A stretch of DNA of 64,000 nucleotides from Coprinus comatus. Lineage: Eukaryota > Basidiomycota > Agaricomycetes > Agaricales > Agaricaceae. Positions 35,672-46,578 of this stretch are shown here, in pieces. The notes beneath the pieces were generated by a model. That model was not told where the DNA came from. It did not search any database and saw only the letters and a program-made list of their open reading frames with translations. The first letter of the stretch is position 1; each line of letters begins with the position of its first letter. Made by a program: the position numbers and the translations under genes. The stretch covers positions 1,488,001 through 1,552,000 of the forward strand of contig JAWPGT010000002.1 in the NCBI GenBank assembly GCA_034638255.1. Direction: 5' to 3'.

Positions 35672-36711
35672 ATGTCCTCCGACAGCGTAAGTTCTTTTCA
35701 TGTATACAAGATGATGATTGACTGAAAGAATTGGACAGGTTATTCCACAAGGATACACTTTCATGAGTCCAGAGATCTTCATTTCAGAGAAGGCTAAAGC
35801 AAACGTCCTTGACCTCCTCGATGAGTCTCACAGACCAAACCCAGATGCATACCACATGTATATCTACAATGGTATGTTTTCATTTTAATTGACAGAACTA
35901 TATCAGAAAAACTCACTAGAGGAACCTTCGAAACCAAAGACTATCATTCCCATGGGATGCTTAATCTCATCGAGAACTTATTCAAATCTACCTATTCCGA
36001 TATCAAGAAGAATAATTGGTTAGACGCTTACTGTGGCATCGAAACACTTACTGTCCTTTTCGAATTTGAATCAACATGGACTAGTACGCCATTCTCATTT
36101 ATATCCATCCCTGCCAACCTACCTGAAACTCATTATGGCATGCTTTACTAGCATGTGAGGATGGTGCTCTTACTCGGAAAACTAACATCCTCTACGGTGC
36201 TCTTCTTCTTGCCATACTCAAAGGATTAGAAGACGAAGGCAACCTTACTCCTCAAAAAGTTCCGAATATCGAAGTCATACTCCGCACAGCCTCCACGTTT
36301 GCTGAATGTATGGAACTTATAGAATGCGAGTCTCCATATGGGGCTATTTGCAAGGCAGTAGCAAAACGGTTGTTCCAAGACTTTGATGCTGCCAACAGAG
36401 CTTTATTCGAAGCCAGGATGCGAGAACATGCAGAAACTGTTGACCCATCAGAGAAGAAAGAGATGTATAAAGATATTGAAGAATATTTGGAGGAAAATGA
36501 AGGCACTACATGGTATCTTGAAGGGGAGATCGGAAGTGACGACTTAAAGGATGCACCAACAGCCTTAGTCAAGGCCTGGAAAGACTACGAGGGTTCCGCA
36601 CCTGCTGTCCCTTTGAAAGGAGCTCCAGAGTGGGACCTCACCAAGTGGACTGAAGAACAGAAGAAGCCGTTTTCATTCGATTTCCCGATCCTGGATGATT
36701 CTGATATTTGA
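35672..36711 (+). CDS. Conserved-looking fungal protein of unknown function
   Basis: I do not recognise a domain. Exon 1 is tiny (MSSDS), followed by VIPQGYTFMSPEIFISEKAK and LDLLDESHRPNPDAYHMYIY. Then come LNLIENLFKSTYSDIKKNNW, GALLLAILKGLEDEGNLTPQ and ICKAVAKRLFQDFDAANRAL, ending PFSFDFPILDDSDI. The protein is mainly helical, acidic and soluble, without signal peptide or membrane segment; about 290 residues. Introns at about 35687-35738, 35872-35939 and 36083-36150. The TATA-like element about 65 bp upstream supports this start. Confidence 0.72.
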
Positions 36712-36834
36712 TGTGGATTTGCGAATCAGACTTGTGTTCTTGATTTGAGAACTTTAGTAGACTTATTCTGAGATATAGTTATAATATATTAGGCTAACGA
36801 GATGACACCGGGGACGAGTTTACCATCTTAACCT

Positions 36835-38256
36835 TTACGTGTATGTGACGGCCAAACGACCAACAATGTAGTCACCAGTGTTTACAGGTGGATACCTGGG
36901 TTTGTCGCCACAGTTAGGCAAGCAAGCAATGTTAGCACTGAAGTTAGGATTGCAGAAAAATGCGATGGACTGGCGTGCTGGAGTCATTGTTTCTGTTGCC
37001 TTGAGTGTTGATGCAGGTGGAGTGACAACTCGATGTAACGTCGAACGGAGGACATCATTGCTCCAGCGGCTAGAAGGTCTCCTACATTGACAACAATAGT
37101 ACCCTCCTGGAACATTTGATGAGATGTGCGAAATAAAATAAGCGACCATTAAACATACAATTGGTATAGCAGCAATGAATTCTCCCGTATGAGGATTCTG
37201 CACCTCCAATCCTCCGACCTTCCGAAGAAAGTCAATTGGAAATTCATTTTAACCAAGGAAGAACATCATACCGAGTCTTGGAATAGTAAAGTCAATGTTC
37301 CGTAATCTGACCGGGATCCTGTTCAGAATAGAAGTACGAGGAACATACATCATCACTAACCGGAATGAGCACCAGCACGAGCTTGACCTTCACCCTGTAA
37401 AAGCTCTTTTTTCACAGGAGGATATGATAGAAGTCGCAAGTTATGACACTGGTCATTGATTTTCTCATTAAAGAATTTCTCCTCGAGTTTCAAGCCAAGT
37501 GCAATTGACTGCATGACATCAACATGGAGGTTATGGCATGTCTGTCAATTTGTGTTAACCATGAAGACTCCAATGTGTCATCTGAGGCTTACTTGATAGA
37601 AATCCAACATAGTTTTCTTGAACTGAGGAGCATCTTGTTCCTGAGGCCACATATTCTTCCATTCGCTATCCCAGTCTCTACCTATCTCCATGGATTCCTT
37701 GAAATCGGGGGCTTTTGCGCGGAGAGCAGCAATTTCATTAGGATCTGCTGATTGTGTTACTCGCTCACGACCGACTTTGACGTAGCCTCTGTTTGAACGA
37801 GGATCTTCCCAAGCGAGTGATGACTGGATAATGAAAGTTAGTGACTTATGGTCTACGACAAGATGAATAGAATGACAAACCTTAATCTCGTTTGACAGTT
37901 GGAAGAATTCGGCACTCTATAGCATGGGTTCCAAATGAGCCACATTGATAGCACCAAAATCTGGGGGACTTGCCTTCTGGAAGGTATGTTTGATTGTGTC
38001 TGCCGATAATTTGTTTGTGAAATTGGCAAGGGAATACATCCAACTCACCTGTTGAAATGCCATGGTTCTTGAGGTAAATGAAACCACTCTCCCTAAATGC
38101 CATCACAATTTCGTCCGCTGTCTGTTGTTTCTCCTGAGCATGAGTTCCATTTTGGAACTTGGAAAAATCAATGACTGGGATCTTGAAGCCAGTAGCAGTC
38201 GCAAACCGACGCTTGGTGATGCTGCTGGCAACTAAACCTTTACGGAACGACAACAT
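36835..38256 (-). CDS. 2-oxoglutarate/Fe(II)-dependent oxygenase, isopenicillin-N-synthase-like
   Basis: Non-haem iron oxygenase, probably with an N-terminal mitochondrial presequence (MLSFRKGLVASSITKRRFAT). Features: FKIPVIDFSKFQNGTHAQEK and MAFRESGFIYLKNHGIS (the usual DIOX_N region), then DTIKHTFQK, SAEFFQLSNEIK, RGYVKVGRERVTQSADPNEI and LRLLSYPPV. The iron ligands are HSD in GAGAHS joined to DYGTLTLLFQ (about 37360-37290) and the distal His in RSTLHRVVTPP (about 37035). An Arg in PARQSIAFFCNPN supplies the 2-oxoglutarate contact. The DTIKHTFQK exon is only 26 bp (37974-37999) and uses a GC donor. The start is ATG 38256. Substrate unknown. Confidence 0.87.
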
Positions 38257-38498
38257 CACTCTCTCGAACGTCGGGGAACAAGAAAAATGAATTGACTTAC
38301 GGGGTCCATGTGCAGTCTATTGATAAGACGTGTGGCAGCCGCCATGTGTATCTCACGCTCCGATAAATGATTTGCCTGGGATCAGCGGGTGAACACATGC
38401 CCCCTAAGAACTGGCAACACCTGTCTATACATATGCTCTTAACAACAGTGGGGTTTTATTAATAAATAGATGCCCCTATTGTATGTCCAAACACCTCT

Positions 38499-39779
38499 AT
38501 GTCCCATTTACAATCCACTACGATGCCCAAGATGAATAGGCAAACTCCTTTTGCACCAATCATCGTCATCCAAAACCATAGTCTAACCAACCTACACAGC
38601 ACCACTCCTTCCTACTCCTTTCATGGGTCTAACTCAAGTCATTCGCAGGACAGCGGGTATGTTCGAATATCTGATCCCAGTATCGTATTAACTTTCTCCG
38701 CAGCCACGGAGGGCGAACATATCATGTTCCAAACTATGCCACAAGGTTCGTCTCTCCATTACAGCTGTATACACCATTAACAAGCTCTGATTTTTGAGAG
38801 CCACGTTTAGTTATGCAAACGAGAAAACACGTTTGATTTCTGTAACCTTCAATGAAAACAAGGGTACCGGAAGAGCGATTCTTGTCGTTGTTTTCATTGT
38901 ACTGATCCTTTTCGGCATCTCCACTTCTTGGGACATACACGAGTTCATTGACTTCACGAGTTACAAGGAAATATCCAAGGAATTGGATGCAAGGGGGATA
39001 CAACAACCTCGAAACACTGAAACGGCAGATATGATCACAGGATACAATACCAATCATATAATTGCCGCAGGAAATGAAGAGGAACTCGACACACCTACAA
39101 ATTCACATTGGACTGAGTTAGAAAGGAGTGGGCATTGTGCAGCATATGGAATCAGGAGATACACTGCACGTTTACGGAACGTGAGTTTGAGTTTCTGGAA
39201 GAATCGCACTCGTGCCTGCATAGAAACACCGATCAAGATCAATGGAGTTGATCTGCCATCCCCTGATGAATGCGAAGTCAAGGTCAGTAATATTCCCCCC
39301 ACATGAAGAGATGTGACTAACTGATCTGCAGGGCGTTTTTGGTACCGTCAAAGGGTTCTGGAATGTCAGTGTTGGGGAACATGAGTGCATGCCTGTTTGG
39401 GGAAAAATATTGGACAAGGTCAGTGGCATACTATTAAGCTAGCAAAAATGTAAGTCTTATTTGAAGCAGGGTTGTATGGAGAAAGGATCTCGCCAGAGGG
39501 TACGTGGGATTCTTAAACACATATAAATAAATCACTGAGACCACAATGTAGCTTTATCGCGCTAGACTATGGAATGTTAAGCAAGGAGAGGACAGTGTCA
39601 TTCTGTGCGAAACAGCACCAGCCCATGTACTTGGCATACATCGTCCAAAACCAGACTACTGTAAAGAACAGGTAAGTCGTTTTCCACGATCCAGTGCCGT
39701 TGTATGTGAGTTCTGAAATTTCCAGGGTGTATGGGGAACTTATGGATTTTGGATTCAAGAGGATAACAAATGCCCATGA
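38499..39779 (+). CDS. Single-pass membrane protein with two tandem four-cysteine modules
   Basis: No family recognised. The N-terminal 90 or so residues are polar and probably cytosolic. After an intron (about 38747-38802) comes ATFSYANEKTRL and then one strong membrane segment, AILVVVFIVLILFGISTSW (about 38874-38930). A stalk is followed by two modules of matching layout. Module 1 (39131-39420) has C in GHCAAYGIRRYTARLRNV, C in RTRACIETP, C in SPDECEVK, GVFGTVKGFWNVSVGEHEC. Module 2 (39468-39779) has C in GCMEKGS, RLYRARLWNVKQGEDSVILC, KPDYCKEQ, GVWGTYGFWIQEDNKC. Each has four cysteines. The N-x-S/T sites (for example NVSLS, NVSVG) fit an exterior location. Short introns separate pieces of the modules. 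Likely a type II membrane protein; function unknown. Confidence 0.75.
39131..39420 (+). repeat. Cysteine-rich module 1
   Basis: First of two protein-level repeats. Shared order with module 2: Cys, R-x-x-x-A-R-L-x-N-V, Cys, P, Cys, G-V-F/W-G-T...G-F-W, E, Cys. Interrupted by an intron at about 39283-39332. Confidence 0.6.
39468..39779 (+). repeat. Cysteine-rich module 2
   Basis: Second repeat of the same cysteine pattern, ending four residues from the stop. Interrupted by introns at about 39499-39550 and 39672-39724. Confidence 0.6.
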
Positions 39780-39927
39780 ACAATGCGGATTGCATGTCTA
39801 TTACGAGTAAACCGAATACTGGATGTTTGGTTACTGTAAATTATCAGCCAACAGTACCGGGGGAGCGAAGCCGCCTGAAGACGGCTGTCAGGGTCTTTCC
39901 GCCATTGGGTCCCCATCTAAATTTTTT

Positions 39928-42185
39928 TTATCTCAACTGTAATATATGCATTGTAAAGAAATATGACACGTACTCTCCTGCAGCAATCTCCTGGCAGCAA
40001 TGATCGAAAGCTTCAGAAGAAGATACTTCCTCCCAGTTTTCAATCACATAGTCCTAAGTAGCGTTCATAATTAAGAATATTACGAGTTCGGATTCACTTA
40101 CCTGGATTAAAGTATGTAATTCTTCCCATAAATGCGTAGCAAGGAGGAGTGCAAAACTTGATTCAGGAGTGATAGTAGCCATGATATGTTCTAAAGATAA
40201 GTTGGCAAGCCCTGGCATAGAATATCGGTGAGCAACTTGATACATTGACAGTGCGGAGGCAGGGGGAGGAGTAGCAGCTGGATGAGGGTACGGATCTGGA
40301 GTAGACACAATAGAAGGTTGCTTCGGCCTAACGGAGATGGGAGAGGCTGGGTGGTGTTTTGACGATTGATATCGATTACTGGAAGGCGGAATGATTTCTG
40401 GCTTTGACCTGGATATACTAGAAGAGCTAGGAATTGATATTGGCAATGTACTTCCTGCTCCAGTTGTACGGCGTACACCAGACCGTGTCGACGGGTTAGG
40501 CGTAGATTTAGAAAGATTGTTGGTGGAAGTTGACGAAGCAATCGGAGTGACAGTTGATTGTTGTTGGAAGACCTCGGATGTAGCACTTGTTGACCTACTC
40601 ACTCCAACACTTGCTGCACGACTTTCGACGCTGGTTGCGCTTCTTGCATCTGAATCTCCAAAACCGGTCTTGTGGAATGTTTTCCATTCCCATTCCCTTT
40701 CTTGTGAAGCTAGCCATCTTACACTCCAACCAGCCCCGATACCTTCAACTGCTACCCGCGGGTCATCGTACTCTTTAAATAGAAGCCAGTTTGCGTAACA
40801 ATACTTTAACAGCCAATACATGGTCTCAAAGTCAGCTTCTTCGACCACCACAGTGTATATCTTCCGCTCGCCAACGGTTGGGTCAATTCCTTCAGAAAAC
40901 GCTGAAGATAACATAGTAGCAAAATATTCTGATCTTTTTGTTAAGATATCAGAGTGTGCATAGATGACTCTCTTTCTAGCTGTAGTGGTGGATGAAAAGG
41001 AGGAGGGCGTTGATGTTGATGTCGAGGAAGGAGGTCTTGCCGGGTGTTCCAGATCGAGTTCCGGGCCATCTGATAAGGTGCTTGTATGCATTTCTGAGTT
41101 TAGTCTTTCGAGGCATACAAAACGAATATCTCCTGTGTCTATCATAATTATTCGTTCAGTTAGTAAAATAGGAAAGGGAGTAGGCGTGGTAATATCTTAC
41201 TGGGATTATCTAGAGATGCCTCCAGACCGTCCAACAAGTCCCTTGGTACATATGCAACTGAGGGTTGTTCTGGTATAGAAGGTCCAGCAGGTGAATGCAT
41301 TTGGACGCATACAATGAGTGAATCCGCCTCTCGAATCCCAGGGCTCTGAAGAAGTTCAGAAAACGGTGGTAGGGGACATTCTATTTATCATAAAAAGTCA
41401 ACAACGCGATTAACAAAGAAAATGGATAACGAACCCCAAACTTCACTTTCCCGCCGAAAAACCCAATCATGTTGCCAATGTTGCCAAATCCAGTCTGCTC
41501 TAACAGCACGACCACCTACACTATTATTCTGGCATCGAATGGCAGTCATCATCGAAGCAGGTACCTCATAATCTCCGTGTGCGAAATCCATCATGAGCGA
41601 CGTAACATACAGCGAAAGTGTTTGTGGGGACGATGCGGTTGGTTCATCGTGTGGTGGGGTATTATTTGTCACACCAATCTCGAGTTTGAATTTGTCTCCC
41701 ATAATTGGTGATTGTTTCAGGACTTCAAAATCTTGATCGTCAGGTTCATTACCTCCTTCTACGAAATCTTTCAGCTTCTGCAGTTCGTTTATAGTCCATT
41801 CCAGTCCCTGATATGCACAAGAGAGAAAGTTAAATTGTATTCTGGGGGTAGGTATGGAAGTAGGACTCACAATCATGGACCATTGCCTAGTTGTTTCTCC
41901 TTGAGTAATTGAAGATGTATACCTATTATGCACGCCCCCGCCTTGCTTCCAAGGGACAGGTAACGGTGTTCCCGAGGAACTCGCAACAGAGCTCGCCGAG
42001 CGTGAGGGTTCATAAGACATTTGAAGGTGGGAACCTAAAGCACTGTATGTCGAATGCATGGATGACTGGGAGGACCTATGAGAGTACGAACGCGTAGACC
42101 AAGGCCATTCGGGCCGGGAGATGGGAGGCAAGCGCGCTGGAGATGACGGAAATGGAGAGGATAGCGTGCGCTGCCCTTCAGACAT
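39928..42185 (-). CDS. MATH-like/BTB domain protein with low-complexity insertions
   Basis: Probably a CUL3-type adaptor or other BTB scaffold. A serine-rich N-terminus precedes a MATH-like beta region: GLEWTINELQKLKDFVEGG, DKFKLEIGVTN, ADWIWQHWQHDWVFRRESE and LLQSPGIREADSLIVCVQMH (about 41815-41300). The BTB fold begins DTGDIRFVCLERLNSE and continues RKRVIYAHSDILTKRSEYFA, TMLSSAFSEG and YTVVVEEADFETMYWLLKYC (about 41140-40805). It is interrupted by a Ser/Thr/Pro-rich insert (about 40660-40270). It resumes with ALSMYQVAHRYSMPGLANLS and LEHIMATITPESSFALLLAT. The end YVIENWEEVSSSEAFDHCC follows an intron near 40055-40102. The stop at 39928 is the nearest in frame; the last few codons are uncertain. 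Confidence 0.78.
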
Positions 42186-42320
42186 GGTCGATGCCTGGCG
42201 GTGGTTGGGATAAAGCGGTGAAGGGAAGATGTCTTAACGTAGTGTCACGGTTACTAACACTGCCGCAAGTGGCAATTGACTATCTATAATTAGTAAAAGA
42301 AAGCATCAAAGGTACATAAA

Positions 42321-44496
42321 TTACAAGTAACCCCTATTCAAATATGCAAAGGCGTAGGCCGCGCTCAGAATGTCTCCCAGTGTAGATCCGGTAATACCAT
42401 GCGCATCACTAATATGTAATATGTGGTCAGTGTCCAGAGCCTTCTGCTAGGGGTTTGCAGACTTACATTCCCAGTGGTGAATACCTTGTTTTCTTTGTAG
42501 CTCTCCAAGGAGATTCTTTTCATCAGTCAATACATAGCTGCTCACTTTCAGTGGGTCCTGTTCCCGGATGGCATTTAAATTAATTTCACGATCCGCCAAC
42601 CCGTCGAATATGTATCTACGCAATGGCGATCCGAGGTAATCAGATCTCCTGCCTTTGCGAAATGTCAATGGGGCGGGAGAATTGGTACAGAAGAAGACCT
42701 TGTAGGGGATATTATGCTCATGTTCGAAATAAACAAGAGGGAGACTTACGATATTAATAAATTCTGTTCCATATCTGTCCTCTCCAAGGCTTTCCATCAA
42801 GTCATGGAACGCACGACAGGACTTGAAATTAGATTCCAGTGTATGGAGGACATACTTCGAGGATTCTGAGGCAACTTCTCCTGCAAAATTCTAACCAAAT
42901 TGTTAGATGAAGATCGACAGCCAGCGAAATTCTGAGGACTGACCACAGCCAAAACTCCATCGGGCTGCATGACCTGCTTCAACCCTGCCCAAAATTCCGT
43001 TGTAAAAATATGTTCTGGAACGCCTCCTCCTGAGAAACAATCATGAACAACAATATCATACAGCTTCCTTTCAACATTTCCAGTTTTCAGAAGCTCGTCG
43101 TTGAGCCAAGCGCGCGCATCTTGAAGGAAAACGTTGTTTGGACCTGGATCAGGAAGACCAAACCATGTACGCGCAGCATCATAAACTGCAGGATCAATTT
43201 CGACAATGGATGTATTCAGACCATGTCGAATGAATGAAGTTGCGGATAGCCCAGTACCCAAACCACTTCAAAGGTATTGAGCATCATTTGTAATGCATTC
43301 ACAACGAGCACCTACATTGTTAAAGCATTTTTCCACTTGTTGGACTTTCCAGCCTTGGTGCTGTTGACCAACCTTGCAGCTTCTTGTAGGACAAAAGTAC
43401 TATAAATGGTGTCACCCAATGGTGTGTCAAAGGAGTCCATCACAGGCTTTTCGTTATCTATCACTTGAACTTTGTCCCTTAGCCAGACACCCCCGAGAAG
43501 TGAGTGATCTGCACGTAAATATCTTGCAGAGTGCATATGGTCTTCCTCCCCATTCAGTGGCGGTAGCGTCTCTCCAACAACAATGAGGCCTGTTAGTGAT
43601 TGAATAGCAGAATGAATCTGTAGTTTCCCGGTGGGATGGGTGAACGTTTCTTGAAGTGGATGTGGAAGGATTGGGTTTTCGAAATAGGGATGAAGCTTCC
43701 ACCATGATGCAGTAAAGGCAGCAAGGAGTATAAACTTAATTTGGGTATCTGACAGGGGGTATCTTGGTGCTGGCTCTTTGACTTTCTTTCCTTTGTTCGA
43801 AGTTGAGTGTGCGCCTGGAGAAAACTGGATTCTCAGAATGAACTGACTAATCGCGAGAGCGGCTAGAACAAGGAACTATTTCAAGAGTTAATATAATATA
43901 TCACTGTTAACCTGCATAAGCAACATACTATTTGACTGTCGGAAACTTTGTTAAGGTATGATAATCGCGGCCAGTATTTGCGGGCCAACGTTGTTGCAAT
44001 GAAAAAGCCACCTCCAGCTCTCGTCAGCCTATGGATCGGGGATTCACTATTACTATTTGACTTAAATGACTGAATGAGTACGGCAACAGAAACCATAGAA
44101 ACAGACAACACGAACCTCATTAAGCAACGTTGCAAAAACGAACACCAATGGCGCCAGAACTAGAGTATGTGTAATTGCAGGCCCTAGGATTGGCCACTTT
44201 TGTCTAGATGTCCAAACGGCAACCCAATACGTGGCATTGGGTGCAAGCATCAGGTCCAGTCCAGCAATCAACCATAACGTTCTGCTTTTTGCCTTGACAA
44301 GCTGTAGCACTGAAATAAGAGAAGAAGCAAGGATAATGGTGTTCAGTAGATATGCTGTTGGATAGGAAGCATATAATGGGACTAGGGTGCGTTGGTAGGC
44401 AAAAATGATTAAGGAAATAGGAAGTAGGGTTGTTGTGACTCTTTGGCCAGCTTTGAGTGCACCCATAAGATTGATGAGGGGCTTGTCGTTTGCCAT
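42321..44496 (-). CDS. Membrane-embedded spermidine-synthase-like methyltransferase-fold protein
   Basis: N-terminal half is hydrophobic with about five or six membrane segments (VTTTLLPISLIIFAYQRTL, AYLLNTIILASSLISVLQLV, ITHTLVLAPLVFVFATLLNE, FLVLAALAISQFILRIQF). The C-terminal half has the spermidine-synthase/SAM-binding fold: LGTGLSATSFIRHGLNTSIV EID (glycine-rich loop and acidic ribose-binding Asp), NVFLQDARAWLNDELL, and YDIVVHDCFSGGGVPEHIF at the catalytic Asp position. FWAGLKQVMQPDGVLAV follows. The last exon (about 42321-42415) reads DAHGITGSTLGDILSAAYAF. Known fungal relatives are annotated as spermine/spermidine synthase family. Whether it makes polyamines is not known; membrane fusion argues for another acceptor. 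At least six introns. Confidence 0.8.
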
Positions 44497-44914
44497 TAGC
44501 AGTTTTTACGTTGGCCTGTTGGGCATCAACTGTACAGAGTGAACGGGGGGTGTTAAGTCTAGGTGGCCATTAATCGCCAACAAAACCAGAGCAAATAGCT
44601 TGCCGGGGGCTTTTACCGGTTATTTATCCGTTTATGACATCATCAATATAGGTTGCACGGTAAATAAATGTCTTTCACAGGATCGATAGGTCAATAACGA
44701 ATCGAATCTTAATCAATATTCCTAGTATTCCTAGACTACACGTGATATATGATAGCAGGGCTGGAACTACACCAACAGAAGAGGAAAAGGGGAAATATAT
44801 GTACGGTACATATAGTTTCTAGATCAATCCAGACTTTTTTCCGAGGTTATTCACATTTGAATGGTTAAACTATTGAGTTTTCGAAGTTGAAGTAGAAGTA
44901 CAACAATAATATAA
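44497..44914. other. Intergenic, nothing recognised
   Basis: 420 bp between the minus-strand spermidine-synthase-like start and the stop of the EVE gene. Contains a short direct repeat (ATTCCTAGTATTCCTAG near 44720). No gene or RNA seen. Confidence 0.4.
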
Positions 44915-46191
44915 TCAACTAATTGCAACTTTACGCCGAGTGGAGCGACGCGGAACATCCTCCTCCTCAATTCTACCTTTTCTCTTGCGTGGAACGATGC
45001 TATTTTTCTCATTTCCAGCCAAATCTACGTCACTATCCATCAGACTACTAAGGGGTGAACTTTCCCTTTCATTAGCCACGGCTTTCTTTTGTGTCTTCTT
45101 TTTTACAACCTTCGTGGTTGCTCGAGAAGGCTTTGCTGTTACAGCCTGGGGTTTCTTTGTTGGAAGCTTTTTGCGGGACTTGAGATCCATTTCCTCCCAT
45201 CCACCATTTTCTGCCAAAAGCTGGATGACCTCCCAGGCGTTTAACCCAACTCTTTGTACACTTAGTCGGCCACGAGTAACTAACTCCATTCCTGATAAAC
45301 CCAGTGAAGTCAGGTTTATGCTCATGAAAATCGAACGTCTAATTTCGACATACCTTTTATGGCCTCCACGCCATCCTGTCCTATGTACTTTATTTCTTCG
45401 GGTGGATCATCCGAAGAAGAGTCAGCAATATAACGGAGTAAAGCCAAAGGAATAAAGTGGTTTGCACGTTTCTTAAATGTCAGGTCCACCATATACCATC
45501 TGGGGTTATCTTGCTGAGATTTCTGATACGATAAATGAGTTAATTTGGCCGTACACTCTCGGCGGGGAGGATAAGACATGTACCGGGTCGTAATATGGGT
45601 GCAACCTAGATTCAAGTCAATGCAGTGTTATCCAAATCATAGTTTTAAAACGTACTCATCCCAGGCAGTGTCTGTTTTTACAGATGTGAATTTAGAAATT
45701 GGTTAAACGTTATTACTCGAGAATAACTCACAGTCTGGGTAGGCTTCCTTAGAAACCTGGGAAGCGTATATAGTGTTGAGGACAGGAAGTTATATTGAGT
45801 CACATACCTCGGCAAAACCAGCTATACCTGGAAAGTGTGCCATTTGGTAAGATGCACTCGGCAAGGAGATTGGGACCTACCTGGTATTTTGCAGTTGGAG
45901 TGATAAAACACAGCCTAGAAATTGATCAAAACGTCAGAAGAAATAACAACATTGACAAAAGTAATCGCCTTTTCTCCGGCCTTCATTTCTTTCATCAAGT
46001 TCCTTGCTTCATAGTTGCGAACGCCTTCCCAGGGTGAGGTGTTTACGCGCTCAAAATCATCTACACTGAACTGCCTTCGGCTAAGGAACTAGGAGCATGC
46101 GTAGTGGACTGGTTGCTATTACCTTAACATCTTTTCCCTTGACAATTCGCGTGTCGGGCTCTGCTTTGAGCAACCAGAATTTGTCTGCCAT
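44915..46191 (-). CDS. EVE-domain protein (THYN1-like)
   Basis: EVE is a PUA/YTH-like fold that binds modified bases in DNA or RNA; human THYN1 is the closest named member. Features: MADKFWLLKAEPDTRIVKGK (the K-x-E-P-D/E start of the fold), FSVDDFERVNTSPWEGVRNY followed by EARNLMKEMKAGEKAI, and AVFYHSNCKIP joined to GIAGFAEVSKEAYPDY (conserved FYHSNCK..GI.G..EV..E.YPD). Next come NPRWYMVDLTFKKRANHFIP, LALLRYIADSSSDDPPEEIK and GMELVTRGRLSVQRVGLNAW. A lysine-rich nuclear tail follows (VVKKKTQKKAVANERE, RRSTRRKVAIS). At least six introns, several exons under 60 bp. The aromatic pocket cannot be confirmed by eye. Confidence 0.85.
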
Positions 46192-46578
46192 TAAGAACGA
46201 CTGTGCAGTTTGGCATTAAGTAAGTCATTCAAACGCGACCGCGCATATTTACCTTGATGTGATGGGAAAAGAAGCAGAGGTTATAACTGTCATTCGGCAA
46301 CGTCAGGCCGATTTGTTTTCTAGGTACATCCACAAAAGCTGTGTTTTTTGGCGTGTTTCAACAACAGATAGGCATTACTATTACGGTGATTTACATTGTA
46401 ATACATATGTATCAGAAAACCGACGGAAAACCCAGCCGTTTGAAGCCGACAAAGGCGGGAAGTAAATGCTTTACAGGGCATGTCACGAGGATGGAGTGAG
46501 GCTGTGTCCGTGGCTACATAAGTACTGCTTAAAAGCTTTCACATACCATTCGTTCCCTTTAATCAGTGTTCCTTTACA
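46192..46578. other. Divergent promoter region of the EVE and stomatin-like genes
   Basis: 387 bp between two divergent start codons. No element recognised with confidence; open frames here have no coding character. Confidence 0.4.
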
